DNA from: Leucaena leucocephala
Taxonomy: Eukaryota; Streptophyta; Magnoliopsida; Fabales; Fabaceae
Assembly (NCBI GenBank): GCA_037074615.1
Contig: CM073532.1
Location: 11,043,501-11,107,500 of the forward strand
Reading direction: 5' to 3'
Length of the DNA stretch: 64,000 nt
The position numbers were made by a program, and so were the translations under genes. Within the stretch, counting starts at the first letter, position 1. Every line of letters begins with the position of its first letter. Below are positions 44,561 through 57,010 of the stretch, piece after piece. The notes below the pieces were generated by a model. The model worked only from the letters and a program-made list of their open reading frames with translations. It had not been told where the DNA came from and did no database searches.

Positions 44561-45099
44561 CTTCATTAAATTTTTATTTTTGTCTTCTTTTACCACTTTT
44601 TAAAATACTATATCCAACAGTCTTCTTTTTACACGTTGAAACCACCTTGAAAACATTAAAACATCGGTAAATCTTAAGAGAAGACAAGGGATTGGGAAAA
44701 TTTTGTCTATACGTGAAAAAAGAAAGAGTAAATAACCCTCCCTTCTCGAAAGATGTTTAAATTTCATGGCCCTCTCCTCTATTTTAGATCCTGAAATCAA
44801 AAGATGAACTACATTGACCTCCTAAGGCAAATATGAGCTAAAATTGCACCTATTTTGACCACAATACCCTTATATTTTTTATTTTTGGATGATATAAAAA
44901 GTATAGAATATGTTTTGACAAAAATAAAAATAGACATTCGCCAATTTTCTAAATTTAGAATAATTTAAAATTTATTATTTTCATAACAAATTAAAAAATA
45001 AAGTATTTTTAAGAAAATAAAGAACTCAATATTTTTCTTGAGGATATTTTAACATATTTTATCTTCAGAGGGCTTTTTGTATATTTTCATAATAACTCT
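44561..45099. other. Upstream flank of the endogenous virus (possible leader)
   Basis: AT-rich sequence without gene. It may include viral leader DNA; the boundary between virus and host cannot be placed. Confidence 0.35.
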
Positions 45100-45252
45100 T
45101 AGGGTAGTATAATTTGAGAATCTCAAGAGATGGGAGAGCAATTTACTAAAAAAGATATTTTTAACAAATTGATAAATATAAGATATATGTCTTATATTTG
45201 TGATCAAAATTAATCCTCCAATTAAGTTCTATATTAAGGACCGGAGGAGTAA
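45100..45252. repeat. Stowaway-like MITE, copy 3 (right half)
   Basis: Matches the right-hand half of copies 1 and 2 ('aattaagttctatattaagg', then GACCGGAGGAGTA). The left half is missing or unrecognisable. Confidence 0.55.
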
Positions 45253-45331
45253 TATTTATAATATGCATATCATATTCCACTATATATATACACACACTTA
45301 GCTAGGTACCTAAATTTCGTTTGCTTGGGAT

Positions 45332-46523
45332 CTACTCATAGACACAGCATCTAAGAGTTTTGCCAAGATGTATAATTCCCTCCACCAAGCTCAAGCACTC
45401 CCATTCTAGACATATCTTCTCCAGCTTAACTGCTTGAACAAGCGAAACACAATCAGATTCAACTTTGACAGCATCAAAACCAGCTTCAATGCACCATTTA
45501 AGCCCATGCAAAATTGCTAATGCTTCTGTCATAAAAGAGGAAACAGATTCAGTAAAGTGACCCATTAAACACAAGCCAACATATTTCGACCCACCAAACC
45601 AATACCAGAATTTTTAGACACAGGATCATAAGCCCCATCACATCTTAATCCTGTCCAAATAGATTCAAAATTACAAGGAAATTCTTTGCTATTATTTATA
45701 AAGCCTTGTTGATTAGCAACCACACGTTCCCATCCATTTGCCTGCCAAAAAGATTCCAGAAAATCTGTTGCAATCTGAATAATACTCATGGGGTCATAAG
45801 CTCTTCTTTCAAATACATAAGCGCACCGTGCTTTCCAAATTTTCCATAACAAGCAAGCCACCAAACCTTTGACCTTATCTTAACACCTAACATCCTGCAT
45901 CAGATCTAACAGCCAAACATCCATACGAGTAATACTAGATCCATCGGTCCTCAATCCCAATGAGCTACCAAACCATACCACACGAGTTCTATCATAGAGC
46001 AACAAAAGACGTTCTAAAGATTCAGGCATCAAATTACACGGCGGGCAAATAGGAGAACTTACACATCTGCGCTTCCACAAAGCTTCGCGTGTAGGCATCG
46101 CTCCCTTCATAACTTTCCACAAGAAAAACTTGACTTTTGCTGGGACTTTCAACTTCCAAATTATCTTCCATAACCTTTTATCGATACTAACAGACCTGCT
46201 TGGTCTCTTCTGAGGACCTGGATGATTACTCTTCGTCCACCCGTAGTCTGCTTTAACTGTATAAATACCATCTTTCTGGGTAACCAGGCAGCTTTGTCAT
46301 CCCTTGCTCTAGTCAGTAACCGAATCTTCAGTATTGCCCTCTCTTCCTCATCAGATATATAAGCCCGAGCCTTTCTCAGGTTCCACCAGATTGGTCTAAA
46401 ATTTCTGCAACCAGCCACCGTTTTGCTACAAGATCAGGAGCAGCAGCAGAATTCAGCCTAAAAGAGCTAAGAGAGGGTATCCACGGATCACCCCATATCC
46501 TGGTATTCAGTCCATTCCCAATA
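45332..46523 (-). pseudogene. LINE-C ORF2 3' part: zinc-binding region and RNase H
   Basis: Pieces: RIWGDPWIP-type sequence near 46500; KVPAKVKFFLWKVMKGAMPT in 46152-45880 (zf-RVT domain); and plant RNase H-like sequence in 45864-45332 (WTGLRCDGAYDPVSKNSGIG, LAILHGLKWCIEAGFDAVKV). Several frameshifts separate them. LINE-A cuts it off from its reverse transcriptase. Confidence 0.8.
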
Positions 46524-46573
46524 TTAAGGATAATATTTTTTTTATACAAAAAAATTTATATATTAAACACAAT
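46524..46573 (-). repeat. Two consecutive target-site copies beside the LINE-A tail
   Basis: TTAAGGATAATAT (46524-46536) and TTAAACACAATAT (46561-46573) flank a short AT segment (46537-46560). TTAAAGACAATAT is found at the other end of LINE-A (52419-52431). This triple pattern suggests a tiny tail-only insertion preceded or accompanied LINE-A at the same site. Confidence 0.5.
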
Positions 46574-46639
46574 ATTTTTTTTTGGTACATAGGAGGGCTG
46601 AACGCCTAAAGTATTAACTAAACTATTAGGGGATCAAAT

Positions 46640-47265
46640 CCTAAGCACTCATTAGTTACAAGAGATGTCACATGTGAAGGGCACGCATTTAGAATTGATG
46701 TGGTAGTCAACCCATCCTTTGCTAAAACATCCGCTAGTTTGTTTTGCTCTCTTGGAATATGTTGGATCTTCAAATCCCATGGCTTTTGTAAATAACTCTG
46801 TATTTCTTATTGCAATAGGCTGCATGTATTAATTCTTTAGTTAAGCAACCCATCTACCACATTCTTAGAATCAGACTCCAGGATAAGCTTATTAAGCTCT
46901 AGATCCCAAGCAAGTTTGAGACCTTTATAGACAGCCCACATTTCTGTTTCCATTACACTACAAGATCCCAACTTCGTCGTAAATCCCACTACCCAACTTC
47001 CAGAATGGTCTCTAATAATCCCACTACACCCTGCCTTATGCTAACCAGTCGTAACCGCACTATCCACATTTAATTTGAGCCATTCCAATGGGGGAGGTTG
47101 CCAATTAGACGATATTGGAGTCATTAAGTAAATCCCCAACCTTTCTTGTTGCACCTGCATGTAACTCCTCCATGTTTGCATGATAATCAAGTAAGGATTT
47201 AAAGGCTTGCAGTAATCCTTATCGAATGTAGCTTGATTTCTCCATTTCCATAAACTCCAAATCAA
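46640..47265 (-). pseudogene. LINE-A RNase H region
   Basis: Frame pieces with SNWQPPPLEWLKLNVDSAVT at the start, then plant LINE RNase H sequence (METEMWAVYKGLKLAWDL) with stops. It is closely related to the RNase H of the plus-strand LINE-B. Confidence 0.8.
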
Positions 47266-48604
47266 GACTCCCCAGATTAGATCCTAATTTTTTATACCAT
47301 CCACTCCCAATTATCTTTTGAGATTTAAGGCAAACCAATCTCTCAAAGGAGCTCTAAAGAAGGCTTAATAAAAACTGGGATGAATTAACCGAATCCAAAG
47401 CTGTTTGGCATAAACACAATCACGAAGAATATGTAAGATATTCTCTGTATCCTTATAGCAGAATTGACACATTGATCTAGTTGATGACCACTTTCTTCTC
47501 CAGGCATTAGTTGGAAGGCGATTGTTAAAAGCTATCCACATGAATACTCGAATCCGCTCAACACCCCTCTATTTCTAGATACTTTTATAAATGGAATTAT
47601 ATGTATTGACATGTTGAGGTTCAATTCAAATATAGGCACTTTTAATGGTAAAATTACCCTCATTAGTAGCATTCCATGCCATAACATCATTCCCGGCCTG
47701 GTCCATCGGCGGAAGCATACTAATTAATCTTTGAAAGGCATAGCTTGGAAGAATAGTAACTAATCTTTAAAAATCCCAAGTCCCCAAATCAATCTAGTCT
47801 ATGACCTTAGTATTTTTCTTCTTCAGTTGTAATTGTTCATAAGCACAAATCTTTTAGTTTGATATTAGAAAGCAACCAATTATCAGTAAAAAAATTAACC
47901 AACTGTCCATTTCTGATATGCCATCTTGTTCCTACATTTACTATGTCTTGCTGTTGGGAAATGAACTTCCACAATGCAGAATCTCCTTTCCTTGCTTCAA
48001 GGAGGTTGTCCTCATTTCTGAGCATATATCTATGTAAAAGCACATCAACCCACAAGCCTTTTTCTCCATTGATTAGTTTCCAGGCTATTTTGGCTCCATA
48101 TCACCATTAAATGAAGATAATTTCTTGAACCCAAGCCCACCATATAATTTAGGCCTAACAATTTGATCCCATCCCATAGGGTGAAATCCACGTAAGCTTT
48201 GGCCATTTCCCCATATAAAATTCCTTTGTAATCTTTGTACTTCTTGGCAGATTGAATTTGGAACTTTAGACACTAGCATAGGATACACTAGTATAGTACT
48301 CAGAATAGATTTTGCTAATGTAATCTTGCCTGCAATAGAGAGGGTATTTTCTTTCTATGCAGCTAGCTTAGACTTAACTCTATCCACAATATATTGGAAC
48401 ATATCTCTAGGTTTCCTCCCTCTGATGATTAGAAATCCTAGATACTTTCTATCTCTGCAGAAACCTCTATCCCTATAATTTTGCTAATCCTTCTTCTTGT
48501 ATTGCCATGAACTTTTAGAGAAAAGAAAATTAAAGATTTACTTTGGCTAATTTCCCCCTTGAGGCTATGCAAAATTGATTGACGCAATTCATAACACATT
48601 TAGC

Positions 48605-49850
48605 CTATTTTTCGGTAGCCTCTCCAAAAAGAAGTATGTCATCTACAAACATAAGATAGGAAATATTTGGACCACTGGAAGTAACCTTTATTGGTTTCCA
48701 CTTGCCTTCTTTCACTGCATCACATATCAAATGAGATAATCTGTCTATACAAAGAACAAACAGCAAAGGTGAGATAGGATCCCCTTGTCGGAGACCTCTT
48801 TTAGGAGGAAAAAAATCCGTTTTAGATCTATTCCATAATACGTTATGTGATACAGATATCACACAATCCATTATAAGATTTATCAAAACCGAATCTAATC
48901 TCATATCAATCAGAACCTGTTGAAGAAAATCCCAACGAATGCAATCATAAGCCTTCTCCAGATCTCTCTTTAGTGCCATGAAGCCAGTTTTCCCTCTAGC
49001 CTTCTTCATTATAGGCATGATTTCTTGGCCAATTATGATGTTATCCTATATGTGCCTACCTTTCACAAAGCTAGCTTGAAAGGGAGAGACCATATCATCC
49101 ATAATGCTCCTCAATCTACCTACGATGACCTTAGTGATGCATTTATAGTGCACTATACATAAAGCAATAGGTCTAAAGTGCCCAATTACTTCAAGATACT
49201 CTCTTTTCGGGATTAAAGAAATCAAAGTTTTATTTGCATTAGCCTTAATAACCCCAGTCTCGAAAGCATTCCTAACAAACTTGCATAAAGAATTTCCAAC
49301 CACCTCCCAATTAGCTTGATAAAAAATTGGAGAAAACCCATCTATACCAAGAGCCTTATACGGTCTCATAGTGAAAAGGGCTTCCTTGATTTCTTTCTCA
49401 GTAGGCATATAACCCATATTCTCAAGATGTTTCACACTAAGTGGAAAGTTACACTTGGTTTTTAAAACATAAGAATTAGGATAATCACCATCATAAAGTT
49501 CCTTAAAATAATTTATAACCCTCGCCAACAACTCAGATTCCTCTTCAATCCATATCCCCTATCATTTTTAAGAGTTGTAACTCTATTTCTCCTTCTTCTC
49601 ATATTTGTTTTAAATGATAGTACTGGGTATTCCTATCACCTTTCGTGATCCACTCAGTTCTAGCTTTTTGAAACCATTTAATTTTTTCTAATTTCATAAT
49701 ATTATCTAACTCATTTTGTAATTCCTTTTCAAGAGAATTTAAAAACCTAGAATAAGTATAAGCAGGCGACCTTTGAATACCACTTAATCTAGCTAATAAA
49801 GTTTGTTTCTTTTTTTTCACCATCCCAAAAATATTTTTATTCCAATCCAT
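48605..49850 (-). pseudogene. LINE-A reverse transcriptase
   Basis: Open pieces at 49850-49599, 49531-49046 and 49018-48605. Motifs: KALGIDGFSPIFYQANWE, GHFRPIALCIVHYKCITK, LKRDLEKAYDCIRWDFL with its catalytic Asp, RGLRQGDPISPLLFVLCID, and the active-site block LMFVDDILLFGE (FVDD where most L1-type enzymes have FADD). Frames are separated by short breaks. Confidence 0.85.
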
Positions 49851-49901
49851 AAGAGAGGACCCTAGATCTTCTAATTATTTATTAAAATCATCACAAACTA
49901 C

Positions 49902-50741
49902 CTAAGCATTAGATAGAAAATCTCTAAACTTATCATGAGTAACCCACATAGCCTCAAAACGAAAAGGTCTATTCCTCCTATCATAAGAATTATTATAAAA
50001 TTGCAACATAATAGAATTATGATCAGAAAATTGAGTTCTATGTAATACCTTTAAATTGCAATCTGGCATAAGACAAAGAAACTGGGAATTAACAAGGGCA
50101 TGATCCAACCTTTCATAAAGTCTGGAGCAGCCTGCCATTTTAGGACCATTCCATATGAATTTTGGTCCCTGAAATCCCAAATCTGAAAGGCCACAGTCTC
50201 TAACTCTTTCTTGAAACCAATTAATTCTATTATGAGCACACCCAACCCCACCAACTCTATCCGTTGACTGAAGAATATCATTAAAATCACCATATACCAC
50301 CCACGGAATATAAATATTATCAGATAAATTTTTTAACTCATTCCATAAAACTTGCCAAAAATTAGAGTGCGGAATAGCATAAACTGCGGTTAATAGAAAA
50401 GGAGGACGTCCTGCAATTTCACACTGTAGATGGAAAAATTGTCTATTTTCCTTTAACAATGAAACTTTGATGACATCACTTCTCCAGGCAGCAACTAATC
50501 CCCCTGAGTAGCCTGTGCTAGGGATAACTTTAAGAGAATCATAACCCCAAGTATAAAGAAACTTAAATCGAGCTTCCATATCACATTTAGTTACAGATAA
50601 CACAATAAGATTTGGTTTTTTCCCACTACACACAGCCTTTAGATTTTTGAGAAGCCTTTGCACAAGCCCCTCTAGTATTCCAATATAAAAGACTATCCAT
50701 AAATTAACTATTAATGAATGAAGGTCCAAATAATAACTCAC
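49902..50741 (-). pseudogene. LINE-A endonuclease (EEP family)
   Basis: Exonuclease-endonuclease-phosphatase domain with GGLVAAWRSDVIKVSL, VVYGDFNDILQSTDRVGG and a C-terminal FSDHNSIMLQF catalytic Asp-His block. This nuclease nicks target DNA to start target-primed reverse transcription. The N-terminal part is degenerate. Confidence 0.85.
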
Positions 50742-51553
50742 TAATCTAGTCCAGGACCATCTTCCATTTGCGTTTCAGGCACAACAGTTTGAGCAACCAT
50801 TAGCCCATCTCCTTCGTCCAGCCCAGCAGCAACATCATCAGCCCAACATCTGGATCTCCAAGGTCCACATCATCCCTTGTGTTATGGCCCACTTCTCCTT
50901 GTTCCATCTCTTCTTTTCCCTCTCTTGAATCTTCCCTGTCAGTGTCATTTTTTATATTTGTCTCCAGCATTAATTCTTTTATCCTTCCATCTGTCAACAA
51001 CAGTACAAAGCCGACTTTTTAATCTCCCCACTCATTTCACGGTTTCTGTTAACATGTCTTTTCCATATATGCTCCCCTTCATTTTTCTTTTCAATTCCCC
51101 TTCTATTGTCACTCGTTGACGCCACTTTTTCTTTCTTTTTCTGAGCTCCTTTCTTCCTTCCTTTTGATGCCCGTACCGTAATTTCCTCCCCCATTGAAGC
51201 TTGTGGCATCACTAGTCTCTGATCAACAAATTGTAAATTATTACCGTTGTGTTCTTAGCTGTGTCTGAGCTTCCACGTCAACAAGTATCTCAAACTGAGA
51301 ACCTCAAGCTTCCTGGCGATTCGACTCAGGTTTAGTCTCTTTCGTCTTCCTCTGTTTCCGTATTTTCTGGACCACTTTCCATTGTTCTTGATGGCTGTAA
51401 CCTTCAACTGAACCTCCTTTACCTTCTGGCTGGACTTGTTGATTACTACCTTCATTCATTCTTGTTTCCTAATTTTTCTTTTTGTTTGGGCAATTTTCTA
51501 TCCGTTGCCCATAAATACCATAACTTGGGCAAAGATTATGGAGCCCCTCATAT

Positions 51554-52009
51554 TTAACATAATAATTCTCCCCATCTAATGCGAACCCAGACATTAATTG
51601 CTTCTCTAGATCCACTAATTCTTGCATAATGTCCCCGTAGTTGACATGAAGTATTCATATCAACTTTCACCATTTCTCCAATTCTATTACCAATGAAAGT
51701 AAGAGCTTCTTCATCATAATATTCTAGAGCTACTCTTGGCATTCTAACCCAAACTGCAACTTTACTAATTGAAGCTTTCTCAGGTTTAAAGTTAGGTTCC
51801 CATAGCTTGACAGTCAGATAATAATCATAGATCATCCATGGACCTCCAGTTAAGGCATTGAAATAGTCTTCTTTGTTAGTCATTTTAGCAACATAAAATC
51901 CATATCCAATATCAATCAAACTTATTACCCCTTTTTTTGCCCACATTGCTTGCAGCCGAGTTTGTAGAGCTTTATACCCAATACCTCTGTCTAGCAGCTT
52001 CACAATCAC
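51554..52009 (-). pseudogene. LINE-A ORF1, DUF4283-like domain
   Basis: 151-aa open piece with ALTGGPWMIYDYYLTVKLWE and VAVWVRMPRVALEYYDEEAL, the typical plant LINE ORF1/DUF4283 core. The ORF1 start is near 52418 (MEKTKLSSVTGASYPG), with frameshifts in between. A zinc-knuckle region downstream is not clear. Confidence 0.75.
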
Positions 52010-52431
52010 TGCTTTCCTTCATGCTTTGTACAGTTTTTCTTCATCTTCCCTGAAAAAGCAAATGTAGGAAAGTTCCTTGTAGTATCTTCAATGGTTTTGC
52101 ATAAAGCTTCTTCATTTTCTAGATGATCCTGATGAGGCGATTTTGACATGTTATCATCTTCTTCTAAGTCATTGTCTTCCTGATCACTAGTTGTACCAAT
52201 GCCTTTAAGTTTTTCTGCAAAGGCAGGACCTCCCTTGGCATATTCAGATCCTTTTATAACCAGTGTTGGCCAATGATCCAGTAAGATATTACCTTTTCCA
52301 TCTCCTTCAACTTTATTCTCATCATTCTTGACCTTCTTTCATCTTCTTAACATTTGATCATTTTCCTCCTGGGTAGGAGGCACCAGTGACACTAGACAGT
52401 TTAGTTTTCTCCATGTGTTTAAAGACAATAT

Positions 52432-52757
52432 GATTCTTCAATAGCTCCCTACCCTTAATAAACTTGTCCAGGGCTAAGACGCTCTTCCCCCATTTTTAGC
52501 TTCTAGAAAATTGCCTGTAGGAAAGTATACCCCTTTTATGACTCGAACCCAAAGCTCGTTTTCGAGCCCAAAGCTCATTTGGTTCATTGAGCAAACACCA
52601 TCATTTTTTAGCAAGTAGGCCTATATTAAACCAATAAAAATCCTTTTTACCCAACCTCCCTCTTATTTTTTATTACTGAGGGCATTCCAATTTACCCGTT
52701 GAATTTTATTTTTAGATTCCCTTTGACCCCACTGAAATTAGCAACACAAGTAGCAAT
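52432..52757 (-). pseudogene. LINE-C zinc-binding region upstream of the LINE-A insertion
   Basis: Frame near 52570-52440 reads ELWVRVIKGVYFPTGNFLEA and GGRAS, the usual zf-RVT-preceding block of plant LINEs. It stops at the LINE-A junction and resumes at 46523 with the matching next part. Confidence 0.65.
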
Positions 52758-52771
52758 AGGAAACAAGAAGC

Positions 52772-53400
52772 TTGGGACCCGTGCTTGGTCATAATGGAAA
52801 CATGGAGGAATTTCATGCAGAGTCAAGAAGAAAGGTTAATTGATATTGCAATAAGTCAAACTTCTTCTAATTGGAGACCTCCCCCTTTGGGATGGCTCAA
52901 AGTAAATGTTGATGGAGCTGTTACACTAGCTAGAATAGAGCAGAATGTGGTGGAATAATTAGAGATCATTTAAGAATTGGATAGCTGAATTTTATAGTAA
53001 ACTGGGCTTTTACAGCGTCTTTGAAGCAGAATTGTGGGCTGTGTATAAAGGTCTCGAGCTTGCTTGGGATCTTGGATTTAAGGATGTTATTCTAGAAGTT
53101 GATTCAAAGGAGGTCGTACAGGTGCTGTCCAAACTAAAAATTAATGCATGTAGTCTATTACTTTGTCAGATACTGAGGCTACTGGGGCTATCATGGAAGG
53201 TCAATATACATCATATTTCTAGACAACAAAACATGCTTGCAGATGCTATGGCGAAGGAAGGATTGTCTACTACGACAATATTATATTCATGTCCTTCAAA
53301 GTTAGCATCGATGGTTAGAGACGAGTACTTGGGACTTAATCCCCTTTTAGATTAATACTATTTTATTTGGGCGTTTAGCCCTCATTTATACCAAAAAAAA
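52772..53400 (+). mobile_element. 5'-truncated LINE (LINE-B) with perfect 14-bp target duplication
   Basis: AGGAAACAAGAAGC at 52758-52771 and 53401-53414 are identical. The 629-bp insert contains only the RNase H end of a LINE: MWAVYKGLELAWDLGFKDVI in the frame 53032-53355, and RRQQ-type HHISRQQNMLADAMAK. It ends 'gggcgtttagccctcattta' and an A tail. The tail matches LINE-A's, so both are one family. It sits in opposite orientation inside LINE-C. Confidence 0.9.
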
Positions 53401-54898
53401 AGGAAACAAGAAGCAAGACATAGGGAAAACTGAGATAGCACTAGCAATAGCTTTAATCTTTACCTCCTTACCAGTAGTGGAGAGCAAATTTTGCTTCCAA
53501 CTCAGAACCTTTCATCTGATTTTATCCTTCACAAAACAAAGCGCTTCTGTTTTTTAACTTTTCCTCAAAATTGGAAGTCGAAGATACTTCCCCGGGTCTT
53601 TAGCTTCTTCAACACCCAAGATTTGAGAAATACTCCTCCGTACTATCTCCGGAGTATCTTTTGAGAAAAAAAGCATGATTTTTGTAAATTTACAAGCTGT
53701 CCATATGCTTCACAGTAGCGATCATTAATTGCTTCATCAATTCTACATTCTCCTCTTACGCTTTAAGAAAGAAAAGTGAGTCATCGGCAAAGAAACGGTG
53801 AGTAATCATGGGAGATTGATGACTCAATTTAATACCCTTAATAACTCCATTTTCTGCATAGAAGATCAATAATCTAGACAGCACATCTGAGACTATAATG
53901 AACAAATATGGTGACAATAAATCCCCTTGCCTTAACCTTCTTTTCGGTTGTACACTAGCTACAATTCTACCAAAGAGTGGCAGATTAAACTTAATAGGGC
54001 AGAAACAAGAATAAATCGGGTCAACCCAAATAGGAGTGAAACCCATATGCAAAAGTACTTCTTTAAGGAAATCCTACTACCTGGTCATATGTCTTGTTCA
54101 TATCAAATTTAAGTGCCATCTTTTCTTTTTTCCTACTCTTCACAGTTAAGTAATGAAACACTCATGTGTTTTCAAAATGTTATCAAAAATCAACCTTCCG
54201 GGGATAAAATCTCTAGCCGAAATTAGAGCCTCATCATATCTTTCATCCTATTGGTAATCACCTTAGAGAAAATTTTATGAGAAATTGCACAGCCCTATAG
54301 GCCTAAATGGACTCAACAACTCAGCATTGTCTACTTAGGAATTAACATGAGATCTATAATATTTAATCTGTCAAGAGCTTCACTTTTCTCTTATTTATCC
54401 AAGTATTAACCCTTTTTCAGCTCCACCTCCAACATACCTAAACCATTCATAAACTCTTGAAAGTTCCTTAATTCATTAATGTCATATATCCTTCCACCCT
54501 TCTTATCTGAGCTATACAATAAATCATTAAAATCACCCAAGATAGTCCATGGAGTCGAGTCATCTGGGTTCAAAGCTCGAAGCATTTCCCCTTCCTATCT
54601 TTCTTGTTTGGGGGACCATACACAAAGGTAATATAACCTGAAATATTCTCAGCCATCCGCTCCACTTGAACATGAATGAAATTATGAGAGCTACTGATAA
54701 AATAAATATTTACAGAAGTAGAAAACCAAAGAGCCAAACCCCCTGATAAACCAACAGGTTCAACATACATATCTTCCTCTATTTTTAGCTTTTTCTGTAT
54801 CTTCTCTAGTTTTTCTATTTTCATTCCAGTTTCTAAAAGAAAAACAACATGAGGAGAAAATTTTGTCATTTGGTGCCTTAGATGACGAATTGTCAAGG
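53401..54898 (-). pseudogene. LINE-C reverse transcriptase and endonuclease remnants
   Basis: RT piece at 54052-53756 contains KRRLRQGDLLSPYLFIIVSD and RFFADDSLFFLK (the FADD active site). The endonuclease piece at 54896-54570 contains LTIRHLRHQMTKFSPHVVFL and FVYGPPNKKDRKG. Between them the frame is broken by stops. This is the older LINE interrupted by the solo LTR at 54899. Confidence 0.8.
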
Positions 54899-56447
54899 TG
54901 ATAAACTCATATTTGTATTAATTTTTAATATGTTAAAAGGGAGTTTTATCATTGATTTTGTCCACATTTACTATTATGTTGAGCAAATTAATTAATAATA
55001 TAAAGATGGAACAATTGAAAATTAATTGTTATAATCTAGTGATTAATTGAACAAATAATTTATTTATTCTAATTTTTCATTACAAGCTAAAGCATTAACA
55101 TAATGGACAGTTAATGATGGGTTGGCAGCTGGAACATGTGCTGCAATATATTGAACATGTGTTGGATCCATATTTGATAACAGATTGCAAGTGGGAAATC
55201 AAGCATGTGCTGTAACAGAACATAATTCCACATATCTGACACTATTCACACTCAGCACACTCCATCTGAACAGGAATCACATAACTGAACAGGTGGGCTA
55301 ACAGCTGGTGGGAAGCATGTGTTGGATAGGGAGCTAACTGATTGGACAACAGAATCACATGAGGTGCATGCACGTGGAGGCTGAGGCTATCACAGGATGA
55401 GTGCTGTCATTACCATAGCACTGTTCACGCACTCCAGGCATCACTCTTCTATTGCATCTACAACTATATATATCACGCAGCATACAGAGGGGGAATTCAA
55501 TTCATATACTAGGACACGGTAATCAGATCACACATCATACTCCACAGACCCATTCCATCCACATCTGCATTCCAGACATCTCTCTCACGCCATCCCATCT
55601 TCATTTTCTCTTCTGCAACTTTCTTTGTTCTAGTCAATAGAACCAGAGGAAGGTTCTGCAGTTCATCTTCATCTTCTCCTTCTATTTCCACATGACTACT
55701 GCTGTGCTTTCTATTGCTGCTGGAGTTCAGATGGCAATGCAAGGCTAAGCTGTTGTGCTCTCTTGGAGATAATGCTGAACCAGAATCCTTGAGCTGAAAC
55801 AGGGAGTGTCATTTTGTTTTTAATTTAGAATTGATTGTATCAAGTTGATGTAGTTAATTCTATAATTACTGATGCAATTAGAGTTAGTAGAGGACAAAGA
55901 AGTAGGGAACCTAGTTGAATTTCTTATTTCTGCATAATTGACCTTTGATTGATTATCATCTTTGATCGAGTTGAACATAGTTATGATTAATTGAAGTGAT
56001 TCTATAATAGAGTACAGTTGTATCTGTTAATTCATATTCTTCTATCTCTGAGTTAAATTATTCATATTCTCTATTCAATGTCTGTGAGTTATAGTTTTGA
56101 TTGAGATTTAGCTAGCGAGTTGTTAGCTAACCTATTCTAATTCAACTGATTAACTTCTCATATTCTGTGGATAATGAAGGTAAGGTAATCTCCAAGGGAA
56201 CACACTTGTCATTGATTCATTTCATCATCATAAACACATAAAAGCATAAACAATAGCATAGGATTTACTTTCAGAATTTAGTCAGTATATCATCTCACAA
56301 ATCATATGCTTAATTTGTTAATTTATGGCTCATTAGATTAATTAGGAACTTAGCATCCATTTAGGCTCCTTGTGAATCGACCTAGGTTAGCCTCCACTTG
56401 CTATTGGTTAGCTTAGTTTTGTTTGATAATTAAAACGACAGTTATCA
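54899..56447 (+). repeat. Solo LTR inserted in LINE-C
   Basis: It starts TGATAAACTC and ends AGTTATCA, with flanks CAAGG (54894-54898) and CAAGA (56448-56452). Removing it rejoins LINE-C's endonuclease: WNCQGLG before, LTIRHLR after. A TATA-like ctatatatatcacgcag near 55465-55480 is in plus orientation. It has no coding region and no second LTR, so it is a recombined solo LTR of unassigned (probably gypsy) type. Confidence 0.75.
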
Positions 56448-57010
56448 CAAGATAGCCCCAAACCTTGACAATTCCAAGCTAGAATACTCATGGCTCCTTG
56501 GTGCCTGTTGTCGGCCGGCCACCTCGCCTCTCATCCTTAGCAGCGAATATGATTCCCTCCCATACAACTGGCTTCAGCAAGTTGCCTTCAGACTTTGTAA
56601 TTCCCACAAGTACATCAACTAGGTCTTCCAAGTTCAAGTTCTTGATAACATCAGCTTTTTCTTTTTGACTTTCACAATACTAGGTACATTTTTCTCTTCC
56701 TGAAAGTTCATATCAGCTAGCAGTTTAAGACCACCCTAGGATCCTATTATAGGTATATAATCTTCCTCCTTTTAGGATCCGGAGATGGCCATTTCTTATC
56801 AGCCACCCTCTTCAGACTTACACGCCCTATTTTCCCCCACTAACTCATCCTTATCTTTAGATGCATTCGATTTGAATCTTCAATCTGTTTCCTTCATCTT
56901 TCTGCGATCCGTCCTCCTCTGGAGGGAGATGTAATTTGTCAAACCTTACTTTCCTAAACTTTATCTTCACCAAAATAGTATCCTGTTATATTTGGAAAAG
57001 ATAGGGGTGA
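56448..57010 (-). pseudogene. LINE-C ORF2 start and ORF1 3' end
   Basis: MSILAWNCQGLG starts at 56491 on the minus strand. Upstream (56500-57010) are degenerate frames with basic, RRWLIRNGHLRILKGG-like sequence that may be the ORF1 C-terminus. Stops are frequent. Confidence 0.5.

Larger units (their letters stand above)
46574..52418 (-). mobile_element. Nearly full-length LINE (LINE-A, L1-type), 5.8 kb
   Basis: On the minus strand: ORF1 with a DUF4283-like domain (52009-51554), endonuclease (50741-49902), reverse transcriptase (49850-48605), zf-RVT region (48288-47300), RNase H (47265-46640), and a 3' end GTACC followed by an A tail (T run at 46573-46582). Flanking duplications TTAAACACAATAT and TTAAAGACAATAT match at 12 of 13 bases. 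Frameshifts and stops break the ORFs. Confidence 0.85.
45300..57010 (-). mobile_element. Old LINE (LINE-C) spanning later insertions
   Basis: The oldest layer of the stack, on the minus strand. ORF2 begins at about 56491 (MSILAWNCQGLG, a standard L1-type endonuclease start) and continues in pieces: endonuclease, reverse transcriptase (54052-53756), zinc region (~52600-52432), then after LINE-A, zinc region and RNase H (46536-45332). It is interrupted by a solo LTR (54899-56447), LINE-B (52772-53400) and LINE-A (46574-52418), and all frames are broken. Confidence 0.75.

Noticed and set aside
53032..53355. A host RNase H gene on the plus strand
   Set aside because: It is the 3' end of a 5'-truncated LINE with perfect target duplications.
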